Numbered from the stretch's first letter, positions 43,048 through 52,123 are shown. The stretch: DNA of 64,000 nt from Fen731 sp964481885 (GCA_964481885.1 CAYZUS010000010.1:1-64000); one strand, 5' to 3'. Numbers and translations: made by a program. Notes: generated by a model not told the origin, from the sequence alone.

Positions 43048-44060
43048 ATGATAGCCAGTGAAATCCTTAATGCTCAGTACGGGATTCAGAAGAAATCCAA
43101 GACAGGCCATAACGAGGCCCAGATTGAATATGCCCTTAAGGGCATAAAATATCATATAGGTTATCTCGCAGAAAGCATCTCATACTCAAAGCCAGAGCTC
43201 TTCTATCAATATTTAAAATGGGCAAAAACTCTTTTTGCTTCCATAGAAGTTCCTGATAGAGATCTGGCAGTAACTCTTTCAGTGACTGCAAATACTTTAG
43301 ACAGGGTAATGCCGGAAAATATTAAAAACATACCAGAGATTTATTTAAAAGGAGGCCTGGAGTTTTTAAATGATACTTCAATTGAATTGCCTTACTTGAT
43401 AGATGAAGAAAAAACCTCGGTAGCTCATGCAGGAAATACCTGGGTTATCTCATAGAGAATAATAAGGCTGCAGCCTCAAAATTGATAATGGACCTTGTAA
43501 AACAGGGTGTAGAGATAAAAAGGATTTACATTGACATATTTCAGATGTCCCAGTATGAGTTGGGACAACTGTGGCAATCAGGCAAAATCAATGTGGCTCA
43601 GGAACATTACTGCACTGCAGCCACCCAGCTTATAATGTCCCAGCTTTACCCCTATATTTTTAAAACGAAAAAAGGAAAACATTTTTTTGTAGGGGCATGC
43701 ATAAATGGAGAAATGCATGAAATTGGTATAAGGATGCTGGCTGATTTGCTTGAACTTGATGGCTGGAACACAATGTATCTGGGAGCAAATGTTCCTGATG
43801 AGAGCATTGTAAAGACACTGATAGATAATAAAGCAGATGTTTTGGGAATTTCTGCGACAATGACATTTCATCTGGGCAAAGTTGAGAAACTTATAAAAAC
43901 AGTCAGGCAGTCTGAAATAGTCGGTAAAATAAAGATATTTGTCGGAGGATATGTTTTTAACAATAACAGTGAACTATGGAGACAGGTAGGCGCTGACGGA
44001 TTTGCGACTGATGCAGAGGAGTCTCTTGTAAAAATAAACAGCATTGTTAAATTAATCTGA
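43006..44060 (+). pseudogene. CarH-like B12-binding photosensor protein, split by a frameshift
   Basis: Two open frames (to 43455, and from about 43419 to 44060 in the -1 frame) join into one cobalamin-binding protein. Frame 1 gives the helical N-domain (QFIRSNADMIASEILNAQYG, IKYHIGYLAESISYSKPELF). The other frame gives RKYLGYLIENNKAAASKLIM, the four-helix bundle and the B12 Rossmann domain (GEMHEIGIRMLADLL, with the HxxG cobalt-ligand motif). LWQSGKINVAQEH contains the Wx9EH motif of AdoCbl light sensors such as CarH. The shift maps to GAAGAAAAAACC (A6 run near 43410); one added A would restore it. No clear start codon precedes the N-terminal residues, and ATG 43048 lies inside the domain. 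There is no MerR domain. Confidence 0.8.
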
Positions 44061-44120
44061 TTTTACCTCCTGTTTTTTAAAATTTTATAAAACAGCAAAA
44101 TATATTCATTGAATAAATAA

Positions 44121-45146
44121 ATGGAAACACAAAGCAAGAATACCGGAAGGGGATTAATACTGCTCTGCGACCTTAACGGTTATGTTAAGGATATAATCAG
44201 TTTGGATTTGCCTGTTCGAAAAGAATATCTTTTGGGAAGTCCGCTTATTGATTTGGTAAAAATTACCGGTATTTCCAAAATAAACGATTTTTTTAATACT
44301 ATTAAGACTAATGGCTACGCTTTTGACTGGGAATTCAGTATCTGCATCGGACAGGAAGATATACAGCTGCTTTTTACAGGATTAAACATTGTTAATAATA
44401 TACTAATTATTGCAACAACTGCTTATACCGGTGTCAATGGCTTGTTAGAAGAGATGACCAGGATAGTAAATGAACAGACAAACAGCATAAGGTCCCTTGT
44501 CAAAGAAAATAAACAAAATCTAACCTCAGCTTCAAAAACCGAAGAACTTTATGATGAGCTTAGTTTACTCAATAATGAGCTTGCCAATAATCAGAGGATG
44601 CTTGCCAAGAAAAATTTTGAACTTGAAGGCTTGAATCTCAAGCTGGAAGAGATAAACAGGATAGATGTGCTGACCGGGCTTTTTAACAGGAAATTTTTTT
44701 ATGAGAAGATAAAGGAAGAAATTGCCAAATCAAAGCGCATTGGTTACAGCCTTGTTCTTGCTTACATTGACATAAACAGCTTCAAAAGAGTAAATGATGA
44801 GCAGGGCCATGTAGCAGGTGACATACTGCTGCAGGAATTTGCAGGAATCCTAAAAAATTTTTTAAGAGAAGATAACGATTTTATTTTCAGATTTGGCGGA
44901 GATGAATTCATAATAATCCTTACAAACTGCAGTGAGGCAGACGCAGAAGATGCAATGAAAAGAACAAATATGGCAATCGCTCTGATTGATGAAACCATCA
45001 GCATCTCCTACGGTTTAATTGAACTTCCGGTAAAAACTAAAAAAAATATTCTGGAAAATATCGACAAATACATAAAAAGCGCTGACAGGAAAATGTATCA
45101 GTTTAAGAAAAAACTTAAAAAATCAGCTGCCGCTGACCCCGGTTAA
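44121..45146 (+). CDS. Diguanylate cyclase (PAS-like + coiled coil + GGDEF)
   Basis: The 341-residue cytoplasmic protein makes c-di-GMP. Residues 10-110 form a PAS-like fold (LLCDLNGYVKDIISLDLPVR, WEFSICIG), a coiled coil follows (120-180), then a GGDEF domain (DVLTGLFNRKFFYEKI, AYIDINSFKRVNDEQGH, RFGGDEFIIIL) with an intact active site. The inhibitory RxxD site is not obvious. It lies 60 bases after the B12-sensor gene on the same strand, and the pair may form a light- or cobalamin-responsive switch (inference). Confidence 0.93.
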   Translation: METQSKNTGRGLILLCDLNGYVKDIISLDLPVRKEYLLGSPLIDLVKITGISKINDFFNTIKTNGYAFDWEFSICIGQEDIQLLFTGLNIVNNILIIATTAYTGVNGLLEEMTRIVNEQTNSIRSLVKENKQNLTSASKTEELYDELSLLNNELANNQRMLAKKNFELEGLNLKLEEINRIDVLTGLFNRKFFYEKIKEEIAKSKRIGYSLVLAYIDINSFKRVNDEQGHVAGDILLQEFAGILKNFLREDNDFIFRFGGDEFIIILTNCSEADAEDAMKRTNMAIALIDETISISYGLIELPVKTKKNILENIDKYIKSADRKMYQFKKKLKKSAAADPG

Positions 45147-45324
45147 ATGTATTTGCAGCCATCAACCCCTGCATTATTGTGAGGCTGAATTATTTGCCCA
45201 TATCACTTATTTACTTATGTTATTTATATAATTTCCGGGTCCTGATAAGATTATTGCTGAGTTAATTATTTTATTAATATAATACAAAATACCTTACCAT
45301 AATGAGAGAAATGAGCATTACTTT

Positions 45325-46188
45325 ATGGAAATAATAACTTCAAGGGTTTTTAATCTGCTTTATGTTTATCTTGACAGTGCCTGGCTGATAGTATTGCTTA
45401 TAATATTTTTAATAAAAAAGAGATATCTGGCAATAATTGCAGGATTAATCGGCGGACTGATTTATTTCGCCGTTGATTATGGCATATTTTATCTTGCGCT
45501 TGGGACAAGAGTTGTTGATGGCGCCCCACCCCTAATCCTGCTGCTATGGCTCAGCGTGAGTTACGGTTTTACAAATTTTGCCTGGATATGGCTGTGGCTT
45601 GACAGAGACAGCCATGCATTTGAATGGTCCCTCCTTATAATCTTCGGGTGGCTCACTACTGCTTTATTGAGCAATAACTTTGGCAGCGCTTTTCAAATTA
45701 TCTCAATTTCCCGGGGAACTTCCAGCTATCACGGCGTTATGGCTTTAATATTGCTGGTTGGCTACGGAATTCTGATAATAAAAAACATAAAAACTGTAAA
45801 TAATGTGCACATATACAGTAACCGGGATGCTGACAATACAGGTGAAAGTATTTATCTTAAAAGCCTGCAAAGCAAAATTACTGCCGGGAGCAATACCAAA
45901 AACAATATTTCTCAAAAAAACAATCCTGAAACAATTATTCCGCCTGACAGCATGGTTTCCGGCAGTTATTCTCAGCATGAGAAAATAAATATTTTGTGGA
46001 TACTGGCCATAGGAATACTTGTGCAGTTTTCATGGGAATCGGTTCTGCTTGTCACAGGGATAAGGCCGGTAGGGATTTTACCGCTGATAGTTAATTCTAT
46101 TCTTGAGACCAACCTTGGGCTCCCATATCTGTTCCTGATTCATCGTGCAGTTACAAAAAGATTCAGTGAGAATCTGTCAAAAGTTTAA
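45325..46188 (+). CDS. Polytopic membrane protein, unknown function
   Basis: The 287-residue protein is not recognised. Hydrophobic segments lie at about residues 17-30, 34-58, 67-95 (Trp-rich: LLLWLSVSYGFTNFAWIWLW), 100-115, 135-153, then a polar Asn/Ser-rich loop (155-220), then 222-240 and 250-270. The layout suggests a six- or seven-helix integral membrane protein with a large cytoplasmic loop. No catalytic motif was seen. It stands alone between the GGDEF gene and pckG. Confidence 0.7.
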   Translation: MEIITSRVFNLLYVYLDSAWLIVLLIIFLIKKRYLAIIAGLIGGLIYFAVDYGIFYLALGTRVVDGAPPLILLLWLSVSYGFTNFAWIWLWLDRDSHAFEWSLLIIFGWLTTALLSNNFGSAFQIISISRGTSSYHGVMALILLVGYGILIIKNIKTVNNVHIYSNRDADNTGESIYLKSLQSKITAGSNTKNNISQKNNPETIIPPDSMVSGSYSQHEKINILWILAIGILVQFSWESVLLVTGIRPVGILPLIVNSILETNLGLPYLFLIHRAVTKRFSENLSKV

Positions 46189-46216
46189 AAACAACACAAA
46201 AAAATTTCGAAATGAA

Positions 46217-46400
46217 AAATAAAGTGATTGAATATTTGCTTTACTTTATTTAGAATAATAAAATCTGCAGTAAGACTGACATTTCAGAGTAAAGAACTAA
46301 TAACTGGCAAATAAAAGGCAGAAACAGCTATATCTATAGTTGTTTCTAAAAAATCAGGGGTAAATTACAGATTAATGTATCTTTGTTTAAAAAAACAAAG
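46217..46400 (+). other. Three hairpins in the pckG upstream region
   Basis: AAATAAAGT/ACTTTATTT (46217-46225/46243-46251) may end the preceding gene. A near-perfect 13-bp stem with one G-T pair follows (46320-46332/46335-46347). CTTTGTTT-AAAA-AAACAAAG (46381-46400) lies just before a T-rich stretch (about 46408-46416). The last could attenuate pckG. Confidence 0.45.
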
Positions 46401-46451
46401 GTTATAAATTTTTTTTAAATTATTTTATCAAATCATTATCAGGGAGTTTAA

Positions 46452-48227
46452 ATGGAAATAATACATGAAAAATTATCAGCATGGGTTAAAGAAATGGCTT
46501 CAATGTGCAATCCTGATTCCTTTGTCTGGATAGATGGTTCAGAAAGCCAGAAGAACCAGCTGCAAAAACAGGCCATAGAGACTGGCGAAATACTGGAGCT
46601 CAATCAGGAAAAACTCCCGGGATGCCTTTTTCACAGGACGGCACTTAACGATGTCGCAAGAACTGAACATCTTACATACATATGCACCCCTGACAAAAAT
46701 GAAGCAGGCCCTACAAATAACTGGATGGCCCCTGATGAAGCTTATGCAAAAGCCGGCGAGATATTTAAGGATTCCATGGTTGGCAGGACCATGTATGCCA
46801 TACCTTTTTCAATGGGTCCGGTCAATTCTGAGTTCAGCAAAATTGGCGTGGAACTTACTGACAGCATTTATGTTGTTCTTAATATGCTGATAATGACAAG
46901 AGCCGGTGTTGAAGTATTAAAAGCTCTTGGAGAAACCGGCGAATTTACAAAATGTCTTCATTCAAAGGCTGACCTTGATATAAACAGGAGGCTCATTCTT
47001 CATTTTCCGCTTGATAATACAATATGGAGCGTGGGCTCAGGCTACGGTGGCAATGTTCTTCTAGGTAAAAAATGTCTTTCGTTGCGGATTGCAAGCTTTC
47101 TTGGAAAAACTGAAGGCTGGCTGGCCGAACACATGCTTATCATCGGTATTGAAGATAAGAAAGGCAACGTTACATATCTTGCCGCCGCTTTTCCAAGCGC
47201 CTGTGGAAAGACAAATCTTGCGATGCTTATACCGCCTGAAAGTATGAAGAAAAAAGGCTATAAAGTCTGGACCGTTGGTGACGACATCGCCTGGCTGAGA
47301 ATAAGGGATGACGGCTCATTGTGGGCCGTTAATCCTGAGAGCGGATTTTTTGGAGTCCTTCCGGGGACCAACAGCAAAACCAATTATAATGCCGTTGCAA
47401 CAATGCAGAAAAATACAATATACACCAACGTCCTTTTAAAAGAAGATGGGACCGTGTGGTGGGAAGATGCAGATGGTCCGGTTCCCCAGGAAGGAATTGA
47501 CTGGACAGGAAAGCCATGGAAACCTGGAACAAAAGACGAAAACGGGAACATAATTAAAGGGGCAAATCCAAACAGCAGGTTTACCGCGCCCATTAAGCAA
47601 TGCCCTGTTGCATCGCCACACATAGATTCACCTCAGGGTGTGCCTATATCTGCCATTATATTCGGCGGGAGAAGGGCACATGTTGCCCCACTTGTTTATG
47701 AATCCTTTGACTGGCAGCATGGAGTTTTCGTAGGCTCCACAATGGCTTCTGAAATTACTGCTGCACAATACGGAGCGCAGGGAGCTGTAAGAAGAGACCC
47801 GATGGCAATGATTCCATTCTGTGGATACAACATGGCTGATTATTTTTCACACTGGTTAAATGTCGGAAAAAAGATAAAAAACAAACCCGGAATATTCCAC
47901 GTAAACTGGTTCAGGACAGGTAAAGACGGGAAATTTTTATGGCCCGGATATGGCGATAATCTGAGGGTTCTTGAATGGATAATAAAGAGATGCAAAAAAG
48001 AGGTTGATGCAGACAGGACTTGCATTGGCTTTATTCCAGAAGCCAAAGATCTTGACTTTGAAGGTTTAAATCTGTCCCCGGACACCATTAAAGAACTGCT
48101 GGAAATAGATATTTCAGACTGGACCAATGAAGCACAGGAAGTAAAAAGTTTTTACGATAAATTTGAAGGCAGGATTCCGCAGGAACTGAATGATGAACTT
48201 GCAAACCTTGTTAAAAGACTGAAATAA
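46452..48227 (+). CDS. pckG: Phosphoenolpyruvate carboxykinase (GTP)
   Basis: This cytosolic enzyme interconverts oxaloacetate and PEP with GTP/GDP and CO2, feeding gluconeogenesis or, reversed, anaplerosis. The 591-residue protein is of the GTP type: FHRTALNDVARTEHLTYICT near the N-terminus, the P-loop AAAFPSACGKTNLAM (about residues 247-261) with its active-site Cys, WTVGDDIAWLRI, NPESGFFGVLPGTN, and RVLEWIIKRC. All expected blocks are present. CAGGGAG precedes the ATG. Confidence 0.97.
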   Translation: MEIIHEKLSAWVKEMASMCNPDSFVWIDGSESQKNQLQKQAIETGEILELNQEKLPGCLFHRTALNDVARTEHLTYICTPDKNEAGPTNNWMAPDEAYAKAGEIFKDSMVGRTMYAIPFSMGPVNSEFSKIGVELTDSIYVVLNMLIMTRAGVEVLKALGETGEFTKCLHSKADLDINRRLILHFPLDNTIWSVGSGYGGNVLLGKKCLSLRIASFLGKTEGWLAEHMLIIGIEDKKGNVTYLAAAFPSACGKTNLAMLIPPESMKKKGYKVWTVGDDIAWLRIRDDGSLWAVNPESGFFGVLPGTNSKTNYNAVATMQKNTIYTNVLLKEDGTVWWEDADGPVPQEGIDWTGKPWKPGTKDENGNIIKGANPNSRFTAPIKQCPVASPHIDSPQGVPISAIIFGGRRAHVAPLVYESFDWQHGVFVGSTMASEITAAQYGAQGAVRRDPMAMIPFCGYNMADYFSHWLNVGKKIKNKPGIFHVNWFRTGKDGKFLWPGYGDNLRVLEWIIKRCKKEVDADRTCIGFIPEAKDLDFEGLNLSPDTIKELLEIDISDWTNEAQEVKSFYDKFEGRIPQELNDELANLVKRLK

Positions 48228-48271
48228 TTAACAAATTCATGTTGAATAATTTTTTTTTGAAGTTGTAAATT

Positions 48272-48297
48272 TTAGTTTCCTGTCAGGCAGAAACTAA
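48272..48297. terminator. Possible terminator hairpin between pckG and the DUF1015 gene
   Basis: TTAGTTTC and GAAACTAA form an 8-bp stem with an inner CTG/CAG between the two converging genes. A T9 run lies just upstream of it on the + strand (about 48250). It is a weak candidate because neither strand has a T-tract right after the stem. Confidence 0.35.
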
Positions 48298-49634
48298 TTA
48301 TCAAATGCATACATTACAAGACCGCTGCAGGGTTTGGGATAAAAATATGTTGATTTCTGAGGCATTACCAGCCCTTTCTCAGAAAGATTTTCAACAGTCT
48401 GTATGGAAGCTGCATTAATTATAAATCCGGCATCAAAATCTGTTTGCTGCGCTTCAGGGTCAAAGCTTTCAAGGATTTCACCTACAGTGTGAATAAATTT
48501 TATTTCCGCTGTTTCGTTATCCTTCAGCAAAGTTGAAAGGAGCAGTTTATGCAAAATATTTACATCAAGATTCTCAAATTCCGCATCGAATTGTTCCAGG
48601 CTGATTTCCAAATCCCTGTAAGCAGACTCAATGCTTGTTTTTAAAACTGCAAAAATGCATTCCTGATTAGAAAAAACAATGCAAATACCTTTCTGTCCCG
48701 CAGCCAGGCAGGAGGACATTTTTTCGGATATGTCAGGCATTGTTGCTGGAATTATTTCTACTGTAAAATATTTGCAGATTTTTTCAGTCATTTCTTCGGG
48801 GCTGATTTTCCTTTCAAATTTTACAAGCCTGTGAGTCGGATGTATTGATATGTCCTTCTGGTTTGCAGATACGAAAAGTGAAAGTATAAAGTCTTCAGGC
48901 CTGATATCTTCTTCTTCTGTGCTATTGTCGGTATAAGCACGGGTCTTTATCGGGACTGATTCCCTGTAAAGCCTGGATGTTTCATATCTGTGGTGACCGT
49001 CTGCAATCAGCAATGTTTTTGATTTCATGGCTTTTATAATAGAAGACAGAGTTTCTCTATCAGATATCTTCCAGAATTTAAATTTAAGCAGTGAATCGTA
49101 ATCTGCACCGGAAGATATCATGGGCTCTGCCTGTTTTCCCTTATCGATGATATCCAGAACATTTGAATCTGAATCATTGTAGATGGTATATATAAATTCA
49201 AAATTGGTTCTGCAGGCATTAAGAAGATTAAGCCTGTCTTCCTTTGGTTTGGCAAGGGTTTTTTCATGTCTTAACACCTTCCCGATACCATAGTCTTCAA
49301 TTTTTAAAAGACCTATAAGTCCGGTAAAACTCCTGGAACTTCCATCATCGCCCGTAAAAGACTCTTCAAAGATATAGAAGCATTTTTCAGGGTCAACTTT
49401 TAATATTCCTTTTTTTATAAAATCCTGAAGAATTATTTTTGCATTTTCGTATCGACTCCTGTCGCTTGTGTCATCAGGAAGAGTCAGGTTTACAATATTG
49501 TACTGGGATTGATCTTTCAGCTGTTGTTTTTGCAAAGGTGAAATGATGTCATATGGTGGAGCAATGTTTTTAGACAAACCTCCTGCAAGATTCAAATCAT
49601 AACGCAAACCATTAAAAGGCAGTATGTCAACCAT
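48294..49634 (-). CDS. DUF1015 family protein
   Basis: The 446-residue protein matches DUF1015 (PF06245) throughout: LPFNGLRYD, IAPPYDIISPLQKQQL, YNIVNLTLP, LLKIEDYGIGKVLRHEKTLA and LLIADGHHRYETSRLYRES. Function is not established. The DGHHR box resembles the nucleotide-binding loop of ParB/SbnI/SerK-type proteins, which suggests a small-molecule kinase or nucleotide-binding role (inference). No signal peptide is present. The gene converges on pckG. A hairpin (TTAGTTTC/GAAACTAA) overlaps its stop codon. Confidence 0.9.
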   Translation of the reverse strand: MVDILPFNGLRYDLNLAGGLSKNIAPPYDIISPLQKQQLKDQSQYNIVNLTLPDDTSDRSRYENAKIILQDFIKKGILKVDPEKCFYIFEESFTGDDGSSRSFTGLIGLLKIEDYGIGKVLRHEKTLAKPKEDRLNLLNACRTNFEFIYTIYNDSDSNVLDIIDKGKQAEPMISSGADYDSLLKFKFWKISDRETLSSIIKAMKSKTLLIADGHHRYETSRLYRESVPIKTRAYTDNSTEEEDIRPEDFILSLFVSANQKDISIHPTHRLVKFERKISPEEMTEKICKYFTVEIIPATMPDISEKMSSCLAAGQKGICIVFSNQECIFAVLKTSIESAYRDLEISLEQFDAEFENLDVNILHKLLLSTLLKDNETAEIKFIHTVGEILESFDPEAQQTDFDAGFIINAASIQTVENLSEKGLVMPQKSTYFYPKPCSGLVMYAFDN

Positions 49635-50175
49635 TATTTTAATTCCTTTTTAGTCTTTTGAAAAATTTCAAATAAATTATAATTTAAAAAAGCTGAAATT
49701 ATAACAACTATTTTTTAAAGTGTAACAGCCATCTGGAAATATCCTGTTCCCGGCAAAGTTGAAATGTCCGCTTTAAATATTTTGCCTGCAGATAATCCTC
49801 TGCCTTTTATTTTATCACGCAGGAAGTGGGAACGCTCTGATTCTGCATCAACCCTGTGCTTGCTTTGGTTAAGATATTATTGTTTCTGAATGTATCATAA
49901 ATCCTTATTTTTGCAGTTAAAATATTTTTGTGGCAGCCTGTATTAGAAAACCCTGCTGCTGCAGTTAAGGTGTAACTGCTGCATAAAACCTTAATCCCTC
50001 AGTCAAAATGTTATGTATCTGCATGTATCATAAAACTTTGTTACCGCAATTAAGAAGTTTTTGTGTCAGCTTTTACAAGGTTGAATAAAGCAGTTAAAAT
50101 AGTATAATTCATAATCTGTCAGGCATTTAAAAGAGCGTAATTTTATAATAATAAGGTGGATGAGTTTGGAGAAAA
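49635..50175. other. Intergenic region upstream of hypB with decayed repeats
   Basis: 541 bases without a gene. TGTTTCTGAATGTATCATAA (49881) and TGTATCTGCATGTATCATAA (50014) begin two degenerate copies of about 70 bases with a 133-base period. A 7-bp hairpin GCAGTTA/TAACTGC lies at 49961-49979. The nickel/cobalt riboswitch was not recognised. Confidence 0.5.
49881..50085. repeat. Degenerate direct repeat upstream of hypB
   Basis: Two copies of about 70 bases start at 49881 and 50014 and share the core ATGTATCATAAA, then CTT, GCA-TTAA and TTTTTGTG-CAGC. Confidence 0.55.
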
Positions 50176-50847
50176 ATGAAAATAGAAGTCATTGAAAATG
50201 TAATGCAATACAATAAGGAAGAAGCAGACATTAACAGGGTTCTGTTTGAAACCAGCAAAGTGCTTGTCGTAAACATACTGTCAGCTCCGGGTGCAGGCAA
50301 GACAACTCTCATAATGGAGACCATCAGGAGGATTGGCAAACAATATAATATCGGAGTAATTGAGGGAGACATCTCATCAACTCACGATTCTGAAAAAATA
50401 AAATCATTGACAGATGATGTAGTACAGATCAACACTGGCGGGACGTGCCATCTTAATGCTTCAATGGTTGCAAAAGCTGTTGAAAAGCTGGACATCAAAA
50501 AGATTGATATATTATTTATAGAAAACGTTGGAAACCTGATTTGTCCAGTAGGTTTTGACCTCGGAGAGTCCTGCAGGCTGCTTCTTTCTTCTGTGAGTGA
50601 GGGGGATGACAAACCTGTAAAATACCCCAAAGCCTTTATTAAAACGGATCTTGTCATACTGAATAAAACTGACATGCTTCCTTACAGTGATTTTAATGAT
50701 GACTTTTTTTCCGGAAAGATAAGAGAACTAAATCCTGAAATTGAAATAATCAGGCTTTCCAGTAAAAATGGCCAGGGATTCGGTGACTGGATAAGCTGGA
50801 TAGAGAAAAAAGCAGCAGCAAAAATCAGCGGCAAAATAGAAAAGTAA
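50176..50847 (+). CDS. hypB: Hydrogenase nickel-insertion GTPase HypB
   Basis: HypB delivers nickel to [NiFe] hydrogenase precursors together with HypA. The 223-residue protein has the SIMIBI GTPase motifs: ILSAPGAGKTTLIM (Walker A), VIEGDISSTHDSEKI, INTGGTCHLNASMV (metal-site Cys and His), IENVGNLICPVGFDLGE and NKTD. The N-terminal CxxCGC and His-rich metal stores of some HypB proteins are absent. TTTGGAGAAA precedes the ATG. It stands alone, without other hyp genes in the window. The [NiFe] genes are 8 kb downstream. Confidence 0.95.
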   Translation: MKIEVIENVMQYNKEEADINRVLFETSKVLVVNILSAPGAGKTTLIMETIRRIGKQYNIGVIEGDISSTHDSEKIKSLTDDVVQINTGGTCHLNASMVAKAVEKLDIKKIDILFIENVGNLICPVGFDLGESCRLLLSSVSEGDDKPVKYPKAFIKTDLVILNKTDMLPYSDFNDDFFSGKIRELNPEIEIIRLSSKNGQGFGDWISWIEKKAAAKISGKIEK

Positions 50848-51257
50848 TTCGGCTCAAAAATATATTAGCTTTTTAAAAAGGGTCTAATTTTAATACGTTT
50901 AAGTTTTTAAAAACATTCTTCAGTCTTTGAACAATAAGGAGGACACCGCTGAATTATCTGACAGCATTTGACCCTGAATTTTTTATGAAGGCTTGAGTCC
51001 GGTAAATCATCCGGCAGGGTGTAAAGTAACCTGCTGCTTTTTTCAGGAATGCCATCAGTAAATCAACTTTATCCGGTACAGTTTAAACCCCAAATATTTA
51101 CAATTAAGCGGCTCCTGACAAGCAGTCAGGTATTGTTACAAACTCATTACAAATTTACATTTTATTATTGCTATAATTATTTAGAAGTGATAATATTGCA
51201 TGGTTTTGAAAAGTTACAAAAATGTTACAAATAAAAATATTTTGACGGCAAAATAAA
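50848..51257. other. Leader region upstream of the histidine kinase and hydABC
   Basis: 410 bases without a standard gene. A strong AAGGAGGA (50936-50943) is followed by a CTG-initiated 15-codon frame (50951-50998, LNYLTAFDPEFFMKA). A GCAGG/CCTGC hairpin with TGCTTTTTT follows (51014-51043). The arrangement recalls a leader peptide and attenuator, but could also be a gene remnant. Confidence 0.4.
51014..51043 (+). terminator. Terminator candidate upstream of the hydrogenase operon
   Basis: GCAGG (51014-51018) pairs with CCTGC (51030-51034) around 11 bases, followed by TGC and six T. The stem is short, so it is weak alone. Confidence 0.4.
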
Positions 51258-52121
51258 ATGCGAATAAGGCTTGGAAAATATTTTATAGATATAAAAAGAA
51301 GCTATGTCGGCAGCATGGACCAACCGGCAGATTCAGCTGATAATAATTCTTTGCCTCTGGCCATTGCTGATAAAGCAGCATCGGATACCTCTAAATCTGC
51401 AACCGTCAATCCTGTTTTAAGTAAAGATACCAATTCCAGTGATATAAACACAATAGAGTTTGTGTCACATGAATTAAAAGGAGTTCTTGGTTCCACGATT
51501 CTATGTGTGTATTCAATAAGGGATGGTTTGCTGGGAATGCTTAATTTCAAACAGAGGGCCAGCGTGGAGACCACCATAAGAAACTTAAGAAGGCTTGAAT
51601 CGACAATTAAAGATTTCCTGGACATATCCCGGCTGGAAAATGGAAAATTAAAAGTGCGGAAAACCAGTATTAAAGTATCCGAAGAAATTATAAATGAGGT
51701 TGAAGATGCATTTTTAACTGAGATTTATGAAAACAGGGTCGTTTTTGAAAACAGGATACCAAAGGACCTGGTAATAGTCTCAGACAGGACCCTTCTTATG
51801 ACTATTTTTAATAATCTTGTCAGTAATGCAATCAAATACGGCGTTAATGGCGGCAATATAGTTATAGATACCCATGATGGGGAAACTGAAAATAATATCA
51901 GCTTTAGTGTATATAATGACGGGATACCGATAACAGAGGAAGATAAATCAAAATTGTTTAAAAAATTTTCGAGACTTGAAAGAGAGCAGGATAAAAAAAT
52001 AAAAGGAACAGGGCTTGGGCTGTTTATAATAAATGATATAATCGAAAGCCTCGGCGGGAGCATCAGGGTTGAAACAAAAGATAATGGCAATGAGTTTATA
52101 TTTGAGATAGAAAGGGTTTAG
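51258..52121 (+). CDS. Soluble histidine kinase fused to the hydrogenase operon
   Basis: The 287-residue kinase has no membrane segment and no recognisable sensor. Residues 20-60 are polar and low in complexity. The HisKA helix has His71 (EFVSHELKGVLGST), then LESTIKDFLDISRLENG, and the ATPase has NLVSNAIKYG, VYNDGIPITEEDKSKLFKKF and KGTGLGLFIINDIIES. The stop codon is only 2 bases before hydB, so translation is coupled. It may sense redox state through the hydrogenase or set its expression (inference). The lone receiver at 57934 is a candidate partner. Confidence 0.92.
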   Translation: MRIRLGKYFIDIKRSYVGSMDQPADSADNNSLPLAIADKAASDTSKSATVNPVLSKDTNSSDINTIEFVSHELKGVLGSTILCVYSIRDGLLGMLNFKQRASVETTIRNLRRLESTIKDFLDISRLENGKLKVRKTSIKVSEEIINEVEDAFLTEIYENRVVFENRIPKDLVIVSDRTLLMTIFNNLVSNAIKYGVNGGNIVIDTHDGETENNISFSVYNDGIPITEEDKSKLFKKFSRLEREQDKKIKGTGLGLFIINDIIESLGGSIRVETKDNGNEFIFEIERV

Positions 52122-52123
52122 TT

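Noticed and set aside
43300..43460. Classic programmed -1 frameshift heptamer (A AAA AAC) in the B12 gene
   Set aside because: In the zero frame the site reads A AAA ACC; the A-site codon cannot re-pair well, so only P-site slippage or an indel fits.
49635..50175. Nickel/cobalt riboswitch before hypB
   Set aside because: No four-way-junction pattern with the conserved G-rich loops was seen.
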